Origin: Garcia nutans
Lineage: Eukaryota; Streptophyta; Magnoliopsida; Malpighiales; Euphorbiaceae
Assembly: GCA_947685225.1 (NCBI GenBank)
Contig: CANTUV010000039.1
Location: 37,502,001 to 37,566,000, forward strand
Length of the DNA stretch: 64,000 nt
Direction: 5' to 3'
The notes under the pieces are model-generated. The model was given only the letters and a program-made list of their open reading frames with translations, was not told the DNA's origin and made no database searches. The number at the start of each line of letters is the position of its first letter. The first letter of the stretch is position 1. This document shows, one piece after another, positions 26,015-38,755 of this stretch. The position numbers and the translations under genes are program-made.

Positions 26015-28442
26015 TGTAATATCCTCATATATGCCCTAGAAGTTTTGTTTATGTTGTTGTTGTTGTAAATGGGATTGAATGTATATGTTATGTGATAAGA
26101 AAAGAGGTTTGAAAGAGAATGCTTGTGTATATGTGTTTTGGGAAAGAAAGAGGGTTTAGAGTAAAGTGTATATGTTGTTTATATGATAATATATATAACA
26201 TATACATAAGTCAAAGGGAGAGTCAATGGAAGAGAGATATTTTTATGGGATATGTGAAATTACATATATGGGCATATAAGAGACAAAAGGTTAGTTATAT
26301 GGTTGAGGGCATTTTGGTAATTGATTGGATAAAATCTCTTGGTGGAGATTTAAAGAAGAAAAGCTATTTGACTTTGTGTCTTTATCATTTTCTTCTTTCT
26401 TTCATGAAGAGGCCGGCCATCCAAGAAGAGAAAGAGCAAGAGAGGTATTCTTGATGCTTGAAGCAAATTGAAGAAGCAATCAAAGGATTTGGTTAAAGAT
26501 TTGTGAAATTTCTTCATTTGAGGTAAGATCTTTTCCTTGATTTCTTCTTTTCTTTTGAAGGGGTGTTTGAAGTGAATTAGGGTTTGTAGGATTTGATGAT
26601 GAGATGTGTTTATGATGTGTTTTCAAGTGTTAAAGTGATTTTAAGTTAAAAGGTTACATAGGTGTTGTTGTGGAAAGTGGTAGATGTTGATTTTGAAAGA
26701 TTATGAATGATGTTGGATTTTAGGGTTTTGAAATGGTATTTGTTTAAATGTAATATTAATGTATTGTGAAGTGGTTTTTGTGATGAATATGTGTTTAGAA
26801 CCTTGATTATATTCATTTGAAACATGTTATATGGTGTATATTGTGTTGAGTGATATTAGAAGAGAATTGGTTTTGGTTAGGGTGTTGTTCTTGGGTGACA
26901 CGGCCAAAGGCATTGAGAGATACGGCCAAGTCATGAAATTTTGGACGTGTTGGATTGATTTTTGAGAGACACGGCCGTGTCCCATGCCAGTGTCTGTCAC
27001 TGCCAAAATTCAGTTGAGAGACACGGCCACAAGCTTGGCCGTGTCCCTCAAATGTGTTGGCTACTGTTTTTATTTATTTTTTATTCTTTTTGTATGGTTT
27101 TGTTTCTTCAAAGATATTATTGATACTTAAACCTAAACATAAACACTTTAAATATACTTCAAAGATAAGAAGGACCTAATCAAACATATGGGGAACATAC
27201 ATTCATTGATGTTGAGATTGTAGCACACCTTTGTTGATATTGATGATACATATGAACAATGTTAGACTATATGCATTGTGAATGGTAATGTGGTATGTAC
27301 TTTGAAATGTTGTATCAATGATGTTATATGATTAATATGAATTGAGATATTGTTTGATTTGAGGCCATTGTGATTGGCTATGATGATTCAATTGAAAGAT
27401 ACATGGCATGTTTGCCTAATTGATGAGAATTGAGAATGAAATGTGAATGAATTGTGTGGCTAATGTGTTATTCCATTTTCAGAGTTTGTTATTGTTGGCA
27501 TGCCTAATGATAGTAACAATCTCTTGAAGTTAGGTTGGATTGAATCCTTGAAGCCTAATTGAGATGTTACAACCCTTGAAGCTAGGTTGGGTTGGTTCTT
27601 GAAGCCAAGTTGGGTTGAAGCTTAGCATGCTTTGCTCCCCTTGAAGCTTGGTTGAACCTAATCCTTGAAGCCTAGTTGGGTATATGATATTGATAAATGT
27701 GATAACAAAACCAAAACATTTACTCTGAAAATTGAATGGCATATTAGTGTGTATTGGGCCCATGCTTGTCTTTGTTTAGTGTTGTTCATGAATGGTTTAA
27801 TGAGTAACTAATGAGGTATATGAAAAGATGTTGAAATGTGATATGTCTACTTATATTGAATTATGAAATGTAAGGTATGTTGTTAGCTTTGCATATATGA
27901 TGTTACATGTATAATATGGATTGACAATTTACATTGCATTGTACTAAAGCAAAATATTAACATGAATTATCTTACTAAGCCTTTGGCTTAGCGTGATAGT
28001 ATTTAATCGCGCAGGTGATAGAGTTGATAGAGTTGAACCCGAGAGCTCTTCGAGACCGAGTGAGAGTAGACGTTGAAGAGTTGATTTTGGGAACTTAAAG
28101 ATCAGAGCAGACTTGCCAATCATGTATAACTCTTTTATATTTTGTAAATATTGTTTATAGTGTGAATATATGTATATTTGTAAATATGAATTTAAATGTT
28201 TCCATATATGTAAATATTTTCTATATTCCGCTGCGTATTAAGTAAATGTATACGTATATATATATCTATTTGTTTTATATAATAAGTTAATGACTTATTT
28301 TCTATAATGTATATGAGAAAGAAGATAGTATTATTTAAAACCATTTGAATGTTAATAATATCCGTAGCATCCCTATGTTTAGTGCATGTATACTACATTG
28401 TGGTGGTTGTAGTGTGCATGTATTGAATGTGGGGGTGTTACA
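26015..28442 (+). repeat. E4 3' LTR
   Basis: It is nearly identical to 18725-21165. Visible differences include a (GTT)n run three units shorter, TATATATG for TATGTATG near the start, and a change in the twin hairpin (CGTGAT for CGCGAT). It is followed by the TTAGG duplication. Confidence 0.95.
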
Positions 28443-28447
28443 TTAGG

Positions 28448-30618
28448 ACTTTTAATTTATTAAAAAAATAATTAAATAATTAAATATTAAATTATTTTAA
28501 TATATATATGTGTGGTTAAAAAAAAGATGAAAGGAAAAAGAATATAAAAGTCTTCTTCTTCTTCTTCTTCTTCTCTTCTTCTTCTTCTTCTTCTTCTTCT
28601 TCTTCTTCTCAAGAACGTGGCTTCCATGGAAGTTTGAAGACCAAGGATTTTGCTTCTTTCATACTTCATAAATTGAAGGAATTAACAAGTTTCAAGTAGA
28701 TTTTTTGTGATTTCCACCAAAATTAGTAAGTTTCCATCTCTTTTCTTTGAATTCCTTAGAAATTTTGATTATGTGAGAATTTGAATTTTTATGTAGGATG
28801 TTATAATTGTTGGAATTGGTGTGTATGATGTTATTTTGGGTAGTTAATAATGATTCTAAGGTTAGATTGAAGAGATGATGGAGTTTGGTTAAAAAATGGT
28901 GAAGAGAGAGAATTTAGGGTTATGGATTTTTGGGGTTTTAAAAACATGAACTTTAATCGTGCAAATTAATTCCAAATGAGTTATTTTGATTCATAAACAA
29001 GTATTTTAAAGTCAAATATTGAATTTGGTGGTGTTGTGTTGGAGTTTGAGAATGGAAGTGGAGATTTAGGGTTTTGGAAAAGTGATTTTCCAAAGTGGTT
29101 GAATTGTGTGATTTTATTTATTTAAGCATGTTGTTTAGTATTAAAAGTGATAAATATAAGCTTAGAATGAGTAATGGATTGTGTTGGAATGGAAAACCTT
29201 CAATGGGGGAAGGTTATGCCATTTTTGAGATTTTATGTATAATAGTGTATTTTTATAATGTAAATGATTTAAATGTATTAAAATATATTTTTAATAATAT
29301 AAATAAACTTAAAACACTAATTTAATTATAGTTGAATGGAATTCTAATGTTGAAGGAAATGCTAAATTTTTGGAAATTTGTAGGAGTGATGTGTAATTAT
29401 GGTTTAATGTTGGAAATGTCATTAAATGTGATACTAAATGATTATTTGTTATCACATTTGGTTTAGGCATTGAGGGAGGTTGATTTGCTTCATCCAAGTG
29501 GTGAAGGGCAAGTTGGAAAGATTGGATTGAAGGTTGTTTTTAGCTTGCTTTGGGTTGCTAGTGGAGGTATGTACAAACTTTGATTATAATGTCTATATTT
29601 GCATAACATTTGGACTTAACACATTTTGGTTGAAAAATGTGTTAAGTTACTGGGTTCATTGATTGTGTATGAATAATATGCTATGACATTTGTAATGTCA
29701 TATATGTGTTAAATGTATTGTGAAAAGTCATTGATAATGGCTAATTTGTGTAACATGTGAAATATGCATATTATGTGAAAATACCCAAAGTAATTGGATA
29801 ATGTGTTGTGAATGCAAAAATGAGATGTGTGTAATAATGAAATGAATTGATATTGATAAAAAATGAGAAAAGTGAGAAAAATGAGAAAGATGTGAAAAAT
29901 ATGAAAAGTGAGAAAAAAAAATGAAAATAAGGCAATGTGCCTAGATTGAATATGTGACAAAGAGAAAGAGATTGATAATGAGAAATATGAATAAATTGTG
30001 TACCTAGTATGCTATTCAATTCTCAGAGTTATAGGTTTGGCGGCATGCCTATGATTGCCTACTGGCTATACACTGGAATGGTGAAAAGACTGGGTCGTAA
30101 GCCAGGACAGCTGATAATGATGTTTTTGGGGTGAAAAGATTGGGTCGTAAGCCTCAAAAACTGTAGCAGTCTAGGCGGGTTGAGGACCAAGATACTAGGG
30201 CCTAAGGGTCTAGCCCGGTTGAGGTCTAAGAGACTGGGGCTGTTACATTATCCATGGATATATATATTGCCTACGGGGCTAGACACATGGTGTCATTATG
30301 GACCAATGCAGTAACTCTGAAATTTGAATAGCATATTAGATCCTTTTTGGGCCCATGCTTGTCTTTGTTTTAGTGTGAATTATGAATTATGATAGAATTG
30401 AGTAATATAATGTTATGAGTTGTGCTTATGAAATATTTGAAAAATATAAGAAAGTGGATTGATGTGACATCTATATGCATTGTGCATTTGGTATTGCATT
30501 GAGTTATATTGTTATTATCAAAGTTTGTACCACTAGGCTTTGGCTTAGCGCAATTGTTTCCATCACGCAGGTGACAGGGTAGACCCAGTTGAGCCAGAGA
30601 GTTCTTCTAGACCAGGTC
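28448..30618 (+). repeat. E3 5' LTR, part 2
   Basis: It continues the E3 LTR after E4 and aligns with 41406-43532. It contains a (CTT)n microsatellite at about 28553-28610 (which creates an arginine-rich false frame on the minus strand) and a leader donor-like TTAGTAAGT with its GT at 28726. The repeat cassette at about 30060-30245 is built on GGGTCGTAAGCC and CGGTTGAGG units. The hairpin GACAC-ATG-GTGTC is at 30282-30294. It ends in AGGTC (30614-30618), the target site of solo LTR A. Confidence 0.88.
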
Positions 30619-33150
30619 TGTAATATCCCAATGTATGCCTTAGAAGTTTTGAATATTGTTGTTGTTTTAAGTTGGATTGAATGTATATGTTGCAAGAGAA
30701 AAGAATTGAAAAGAGAATGTTTATGTATTGTTTAAAAAGGAAAGTGGTATGTAGAGAGTAAGTGTATATGTTGGGTATATGGTAATATATATAACATATA
30801 TATTGGTCAAAATGAGTGGTCAAGGGAAGAAGATATTTTATTTGTTATATGTGAAATTACTTTAAAGGGCACTTGATTAGAAGAAAGCTAGAACAAGTGA
30901 GAAGAGGGTATGTTGGTAATTTTCTTTTTGGAACACTTGGTGGAGATTTAAAGAGAAGTTGACTTTGTTTTCTTCATCATCTTTTCTTCTTTTCCATGTG
31001 TGTGGCCGGCTCCTTCAAAGACAAAAGGAAGCAAGAGAGCAAGAGAGGTTCTTGAAGTTCTAAGCTCAAATTGAAGGAAGAATTAAATGATTAAGTTGGA
31101 GATTTGTGAAATTTATCAACTTTGGTAAGTTCTTTCTCTTGTTTCCTTTGTTATTTTTGAAGTTGTGTTTGAGTTGAGTTATGATTTGTGAATATTATGA
31201 TTAGGTGTGTTTGTGATTTGTTTATAAGTGTTGAAGTTGATTTTTAAATGAGAAGTTAAGTTGGTGTTTGAATTGAAAGAGTGAGTTGTGTTTATATTAG
31301 GGTTTTGAAGTGATAAGTGAAGTGTAACTTGAGTTTGATCAAGTATTTTCATAGATTTTCATGTTGTTTGTGTTTGTTGGAGTTGTAAGCACAAAATATG
31401 TGATTTTGATGGAAGGCAGTAGCATTGTGAATGCCACGCCCGTGGCCTTGGTTGCCATGGCCGTGGTCAATTTTAACCATGGCCGTGGAGGTGTGGAACA
31501 TGGGAGGCAGAATCATAATCTAACCCACGCCTGTGGGGGTTGAGGTGGCCACGGCCGTGGGCTTTTAAATGTGATGTTAAGTGATACTTTGTAATCTAAA
31601 AGGTCTAAGATGAAGTTAATAAGTGATAAATTGTATGGAAATTCATGTATTGTCTCAATTTTTGGATTAGGTTTTGAAAGGAAGTGAGTTTCCCTAGTTT
31701 GGGAAGTGAAGAATCTTGGAAAAGGAAAGTGTTGAGAGTAGTGTGAATTGTTATTGAGGTAAGTACAAATCTTGCATTATTGCATTGTTAATGCATATGA
31801 ATAATGTTATATTGTGTACAATGTGGAACATACATTCATATGATGTTGAAATTGAATATACATTTGATGATATTGATGATGCTTATGACCAATGTACTTT
31901 GTTATATTTATGTCAATGATGCCATGAGTATAATGTGAAGGATATGATGTAAATGATTGTGTATTTGAAAGATGAGTTGCTATAATGTTATGTTTTGCAT
32001 AATGTGAATTGAGATAAGTAAGGCATGTATGCCTATGTGATGATGTTTAATGTATTTGGTTATGTATACTTGAATAATGAAGTGTGATAATGTAAATTGA
32101 GACATGATAAGATATGAGGCCATTGTGATTGGCTATGATGATTCAAAAGAGACATGAGGCCATTGTGATTGGCTATGATGATTCAAAAGAGATATGAAGC
32201 CATTGTGTTTGGCTATGATGATGAGAATTGAGAATGAAATGAATAATGAAATAATAAATGAATTGTGTGGCTAATGTGTTATTCCATTTTCAGAGTTTGT
32301 TGTTGATGGCATGCCTATTATTAGTAACAATCTCTTGAAGTTAGGTTGGACTTGGTCCTTGAAGCCTAATTGAGATGTTACCACCCTTGAAGCTAGGTTG
32401 GGTTGGTTCTTGAAGCCAAGTTGGGTTGATACTTAGCATGCTTTGTTCCCCTTGAAGCTTGGTTGAACCTAATCCTTGAAGCCTAGTTGGGTTTATGATA
32501 ATGATAAATGTGATAACAAAACCAAAGCATTAACTCTGAAAATTGAATGGCATATTAGTGTGTTTTGGGCCCATGCTTGTCTTTGTATTTAATGTGATTC
32601 TTGAATGGTAAAATTAATGGAACTATGAAGATGTAATATGAATGTTGTTATGACATTGAATAAAGTATGGTGTGGAAATGTGATATTCTTTTAAATGATG
32701 TATGAGATTAATTGTGACATTATATCATATTAAAGCATCATGTTAGTATACTTTGTACTACTAAGCCGTTGGCTTAGCGCGATAGTGTTTGATCGCGCAG
32801 GTGACAGAGTTGAACCTGAGAGCTCCTCGAGACCATGTGAGACTAGACATTGAGGATTTTCTTTTGGGACTTAAAGATCAGAGAAGAGCTGCCAATCATG
32901 TATATATATATTATGTTTTGTAATCTTTGATTTATAACATATTTGTAATAACTTCCGCTGTGAATTAATAAATGTTTTTATATATGGTGTCTTTTGGATT
33001 TCTTTTAAAATGTTTGAGATTGGTTTCACTTATTTACAAAGATATTTGTTGTGTATTGTTTTTAAACTGTGACATTTTCTATATTCAGTATACGTATATT
33101 ACGATCGTTTAAGCATGCTTGGTACGTATATGGGATATAGGGGTGTTACA
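30619..33150 (+). repeat. Solo LTR A (Tekay-type), inserted in E3 5' LTR
   Basis: This 2532-bp LTR (TGTAATATCCCAATG...GGGGTGTTACA) stands alone between perfect AGGTC duplications (30614-30618 and 33151-33155). A full element must have inserted and then lost its interior by LTR-LTR recombination. Its palindrome slot (31434-31562) holds CCATGGCCGTGG-type units like R, and its cassette (32334-32494) holds CTTGAAGC units like E4. The twin hairpin at 32761-32798 is perfect (CTAAGCC-GTT-GGCTTAG, then CGCGAT...ATCGCG). The splice-donor-like GGTAAGT has its GT at 31125. Confidence 0.93.
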
Positions 33151-33155
33151 AGGTC

Positions 33156-33728
33156 GGGTCTAGACTTGTAGTTGAGCTTGTTGAGTTGCTATCGAGATCA
33201 GAAACACTGCCAACAGCATGTATATATTTTTATGTTATTGTACATTTTGAGTTTTATGCATAATATATTATGTTTTGAATTTTACTTATTGTATATTATA
33301 AAGAATGTTTGGGTCAATGTATTTGAAATGGGAGAGTAAGTGTGTTTTAAATTATATATATCTATATGTATAAATATTTGAGAAACTTGGTAAAATTGAG
33401 AAATATGATTGAGATGGTGATTGGAAATTATTTGGGAGTGTTTTCTTTTTTGCAGGTTGTGTTTTGATAAATTTTGGGATGTCCAAAATACATACAAAAT
33501 TCTGAGAAATTGTTCCCAGAGATTTTTATATATATTATTTATTTTGGGTTCTTATAATAAGTAAAGAATATTTATATTCTATTTAATTTTTATAGATTTA
33601 GAATTTTAAATTGGAAATGTGAAAAAAAAAAAATTTTAACCGATCTGTGACATTTTTATTTCATATATGCGTATTTTACATATGCTAGAAATTTGTATTG
33701 TACATATATATGGTATAAGGGTGTTACA
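33156..33728 (+). repeat. E3 5' LTR, part 3
   Basis: It completes the E3 5' LTR (end GGGTGTTACA) and aligns with 43533-44119. It contains TATATATG-rich sequence and a poly-A run near 33621. Confidence 0.88.
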
Positions 33729-33735
33729 TTTGTTT

Positions 33736-33747
33736 TGGTATTAGAGT
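33736..33747 (+). other. E3 primer binding site, mutated
   Basis: TGGTATTAGAGT carries two C-to-T changes relative to TGGTATCAGAGC of E2 and E4. Both fit deamination. Confidence 0.85.
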
Positions 33748-33898
33748 CTAGGTTTGAGGTTCTCGACCTAGGTGGGATGATAGAGAGAGATAATGGAGGA
33801 TTTGAAAAATAGTTTTTAATTGTAATACATACATTGGCACTGGCAATTTCTAATCTCTGATATAGTATTTTCTGCTTTGTTTGCAGATATAGTTAGTT

Positions 33899-36239
33899 AT
33901 GGCGTCTCGGCCGCATCAGGTTGCTGAGGGTAGTGCAGAGTGTGTGGCTCCAGATGAGGGTAGAGACGGAGCTAGAGTTGTATCTGTTGGTGAGGCGTCT
34001 ATTTCTGTGCCTATGAGACCAACAGCTAATGAGATTTCACCTGGCTGGGTATGGCATATGGTAGAGTTGTTGAGGCAGGCTCCAGTTCCGCAGCCGCCAC
34101 AGCCACAGCCGCAGCCGCAGTTGCCGTTGAGGCAGTATGATAAATTGAGAAAGTATGGGGCTGAGGACTTTGTTGGTACTACAGATCCTGCTGTAGCAGA
34201 GAAGTGGCTAGACTGGGTTCAGAGGATATTTATTCAGTTACAGGCTAGTCTAGAAGAGAAGTTTGATTATGCCAGATCTCTTTTGCAGAGAGATGCATAT
34301 GATTGGTGGAAGACGGTTCCACATGCTCTGGATGATCCACCAATCCTGACCTATGATGATTTCCTACAGAAATTTGAGCAGAAGTATGCTTCGAGAAAGT
34401 ATAAAGATGCAAAGAAGATGGAATTCCTGAGTCTGAGACAGGATACCAGGACAGTGACCAAGTATGAGATCGAGTTTATCCGGTTGAGTCACTATGCTGG
34501 TGGGATCATTTCTGACGAGTTTAATAGGTGTAGGAGGTTTGAGGAGGGACTGAGACCCTCTATCATGTGCATCATCACAGGCTCGCGCTATCAAGATTTC
34601 TCCCAGTTAGTTGCAACTGCCAGGAGTGTTGAGAGGGCGCAGAGTCTTGCAGCAGCTGCCAGGGTTGAGGAGACCAGAGTTAGGAGACCCCAGAGTGAGG
34701 CAGGGTCTTCATCAGTGAAGAGAGGCCGAGGGGGACATTTTCAGAGGTTTAGTATGTGTCAGGGGCAGTATGGCAGGTCAGTACAGCAGCAGAGACAGAG
34801 GCAGAGATCTGCAATTTCAGTGGCTAGTGCTCCGACTCCAGTGGCTTAGAGAACTACTCCACTTACTTGCGTTCATTGTGGTAGAGTACACGGAGGTGTC
34901 TGCTGGTGGAGAGATGCTTCGGGAGTGTGTTTTAGATGTGGGTCGTCAGACCATTTTATCAGAGATTGTCCCGAGCCACCAGAGGTTAGGCAGACAGATA
35001 CTGCAGCTTCTCGACCAAGTGACAGAGGGGGTCGTAGTGGCAAAGGTTTTAGTAGAGGTGGTCGACCTGGGTTTAGTCAGAGAGGAGGCTCTACATCTAG
35101 AGGCAGTAGGCCAGATGAGGCTGGGCCATCTCAGCGAGTTTATGTGATGCAGAGGCAACCGGATGCTTCAGCCATTATTGCAGGTACATTTTCTTTATTT
35201 GGTATTTCAATCCTTTCTCTATTAGATCCTGGATCTACGCATTTGTACATAAGTGCATCCATCTTGCCTGTATCTGAATTGCATTTTGAGTCCCTAGGAT
35301 TTGATGTCTTGGTGATAAATCCTTTAGGGCATAATGTTGTGGTGAGCAGGGTGCACCGAGATTGTCCAGTTGTTGTTCAGGATGAGGAGTTTCTCAGTGA
35401 CCTGATTGAGATGCCTTTCAGGAAATATGATCTGATTTTAGGCTTGGATTAGTTATCCAAGCATGGGGCTGTGGTAGATTGTCAGAAGAAATGTGTTACT
35501 TTGAGAACATGGGATGGTAGGGATGTTATAGTATCTAGTGAGCAGAGGTATCTTTCATCTATGTTTGTTTCAGCTATTTCAGCTGGGAGGATGATTTGGA
35601 AGGGATGTGAGACTTATCTTGCCCATGTTGTAGATACTAGAGTAGTGGGATCCCTACTTGAAAGTATACCCACAGTTATCGAGTTTCCAGATATTTTCCC
35701 TGATGAGTTGCCAGGGGTACCTTCTGAGAGAGAAGTGGAGTTTGGTATCGATTTGTTGCCTGGTACCACTCCTATCTCTATTACCCCTTATTGGATGGCA
35801 CCTGCTAAGTTGAGAGAGTTGAAGGTGCAGTTGCAGGAGTTATTGGATGAAGGGTTTATCCACCCCAGTGTGTCCCCGTGGGGAGCGCCTGTGTTGTTTG
35901 TGAAGAAGAAGGATGGCACCATGAGATTGTGTATTGATTATAGGCAGTTGAATAAGGTGACCATCAAGAACAAGTATGCTTTGCCTCGGATAGATGATCT
36001 CTTTGATCAGTTGAAGGGAGCAGCAGTATTCTCTAAGATTGATCTGAGATCAGGGTACCATCAATTAAGAGTCAGAGATGTGGATGTACCCAAGACAGCT
36101 TTTTGTACGAGGTATGGGCATTATGAGTTTCTGGTGATGCCCTTTGGATTGAAGAATGCATCAGCAGCTTTTATGGATTTGATGAATAGGGTATTTAGAC
36201 CATATTTAGATCAGTTTGTGGTGGTCTTCATTGATGAAA
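33899..36239 (+). pseudogene. gag-pol: E3 gag-pol, first part (Gag, protease, RT to FID)
   Basis: The ATG start at 33899 fits the Gag family well (MASRPHQ). It is preceded by a 3' splice-site-like TTTGCAG ending at 33886. The Gag domain, CCHC knuckle (CFRCGSSDHFIRDC near 34928) and protease DPGSTHL lie in one frame with TAG stops at 34847 and 35450. Reverse transcriptase runs from about 35790 to VVFID, where solo LTR B splits the catalytic FIDD motif between its two aspartates. The part continues at 38756. Confidence 0.92.
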
Positions 36240-38754
36240 TGTAACACCCCCACATTCAGTACACACACACTACAACACCACAATGTAGCATATGTGCACC
36301 GAACATAGGAGTGCTACGGCTTTTCATCAACATTCAAAACATTTTTATATAATACCATCATCTTTCTCAATATACATTATAGATATATAAATACATTTAA
36401 GTAGTACACAGCGGAAGTTATAAAATATTTACACATATGAAAACGTTTGAGTACATATTTATCATTACATATATATTTACAATATAAACACAATCTTTAC
36501 AAAATATAAAAGAGTTATACATGATTGGCAAATCTCCTCTGATCTTTAAGTTCCCAAAATCAACTCTTCAATGTCTACTCTCACTCGGTCTAGAAGAGCT
36601 CTCGGGTTCAACTCTATTACCTGCGCGATTAAACACTATCGCGCTAAGCCAAGGGCTTAGTAAGATAATTCATGCTAATGTTATGCTTTAGTGCAATGCA
36701 ATGTTTCATATATGTATTAACAAATCAACATCAATGATACACACTCAATCAATAAAGATCATAATCAACAAACAATATTCCGTGAATAGTCCGTTTCATC
36801 ATTTAAGTAATATTAACATTTCATTACATTAGAACATCATTTATGATATACATAAAACCTAGACACCTATGGGCCCATCAAGTATTTAATACGATATTCA
36901 GAATTCAGAGTTACTGCTTTGGTTCATAAACATCATTATCAAGCCCGTAGGCAACATATACATATATATCTCTATCCATGGATAGCGTAACAGACCCAGT
37001 CTCTTGGATCATCAACTCATCTAACTCGAGGAGATCCTCAACCCGGCAAGACTGTTACAAATCTAATATCTCATAATATCAATTATCATAGTGTAACAGA
37101 CCCAGTCTCTTGGACCTCAATTCAAATCAATTTGAAGAGATCCTCAACCCGGCAAGACTGTTACTTTCATTAAATAGGCATGCCTCCAAAAACCAGAACT
37201 CTGAAACTGAATATCATATTAAACATACACTTATTTCATTATTCTCTTTATCAAACTCTTTCTCAATCTTTCTCATCAATTAGGCAAACATGCCATACAT
37301 CATTCAATTATATCATCATAGCCAATCACAATGGCTTTACATCACATTTCATATTTTGCATATAGCATCTCAACATACATTATCCATAACACACATTATC
37401 ATTTACAAGATTCACATTACATATAACATACCATTGTTCAATCTCAACAATGCAATTAGGGCAAAGAACAATCTACATCATTCATATTTTTAAGATCTTC
37501 CACATCCATTTGATTAGGGCATTCTTTGTTTGAAGTATGTTTAAAGTGTTTATGTTTAGGTTTAGGGACTAACCCACCTTTGAAGAACCAAAACAATACA
37601 ATTAGAACAAAGAAATAAAACCCTAACCAACACATTTGAGGGACACGGGCAGCACCCTTGAGGGACACGGCCAAGCTTGTGGCCGTGTCACTCAAACCAA
37701 TTGGACAGTAAGCAACACGGGCAAGGGACACGGCCAAGCTTGTGACCGTGTCTCCCAAAACCAAAATCCAGTAGTGAACACGGCTAAGGGACACGGCCGT
37801 GTCTCTCAAAAACTCAACCAACACGCCCAAATTTCCTTGGCTTGGCCGTGTCTCTCCTTTCCTTTGGCCGTGTCACTCATCACCAAAACCCTAAATGTAA
37901 CCAACCCTCTTCCAAATGCATTTTAACATATAATTCCCAACACAAACTCACTCAAATGGATATAACTCATGTCATAACACATATTCATCACAATAACCAC
38001 TTAAACAACACATTTAAACACAAACCATCTCAAAACCCTAACTCAAACTTTACTCTTGATTTTCCACTATCAATCTTCACTTATTTTTCCATAATCACAA
38101 CCAAACCAACACCAATTCCAATTTTTAACTTTAAATCAATTCTAACACTTGCAAACACATATCAAATACACCAAACCATTACATCAACAAATCACACTTC
38201 ACTTTAAACATAACTTCAAAATTAACAAAGGAAAACAAGAGATTTCTTACCTTAGATGAAGAAATTTCACAAATCTCTAACCAAACTCTTTGATTGCCTC
38301 TTCAATTGAACTCTAGCATCAAGAACACTTCTCTTCCTCTTTCTCTCCTTCAATCACCGGCACCCAAAATGAAAAGAAAACAAAATAACCACAAGTCAAA
38401 CACTTTTCCATCTTTTAATCTCCACCAAGAGATTTCTAAAGGTAAATTACCTCAATGCCCTTAACCATTTGTTCTAACTCTCTTTTAACTTATAAGCCCA
38501 TTTAAGTAATTACACACTCAACACAAAAATATCTCTTTTCCTTTGACTCTTCCTTTGACCCATTTATATGTTATATATATCATCATATATACAACATATA
38601 CCATTCTCTCTAAACCCTAATTCCTTTCCCAAAACACATATACACAAGCATTCACTTCTCAATTTCTTTTCTTATCACATAATATACATTCAATCCAATA
38701 TAACAATAACAACAACATAATCAAAACTTCTAGGGCATATATGAGGATATTACA
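36240..38754 (-). repeat. Solo LTR B (Tekay-type, inverted), inserted in E3 RT
   Basis: This 2515-bp LTR is flanked by TGAAA (36235-36239) and TGACA (38755-38759), a target duplication with one change. On the minus strand it runs TGTAATATCCTCATATATG to GGGGGTGTTACA. Its cassette (36986-37166) matches R closely, while its palindrome slot (37640-37872) holds GACACGGCC units like E4, including GACACGGCCA-AGCTTG-TGGCCGTGTC at 37664-37689. The twin hairpin is at 36624-36660, and the minus-strand donor-like GGTAAG is at 38246-38251. Confidence 0.92.
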
Positions 38755-38755
38755 T

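Larger units (their letters stand above)
18725..28442 (+). mobile_element. Element E4: complete young Ty3/gypsy Tekay-type retrotransposon
   Basis: This 9718-bp element is flanked by a perfect TTAGG duplication (18720-18724 and 28443-28447). It has two LTRs of 2441 and 2428 bp that differ by roughly a dozen substitutions and a few small repeat-length changes by eye (about 0.5%). It also has a tRNA-Met primer site, a single gag-pol frame with three TAG codons, and a polypurine tract. It is the youngest element visible and the reference for reading the decayed copies. It lies in the 5' LTR of E3. Confidence 0.95.

Noticed and set aside
28487..28669. Arginine/glutamate-rich 60-codon frame
   Set aside because: It is produced by the (CTT)n microsatellite in the E3 LTR.
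37456..37830. 124-codon frame with RDTAVSLAVSL repeats
   Set aside because: It is a translation of the GACACGGCC palindrome array in solo LTR B, not a protein repeat.
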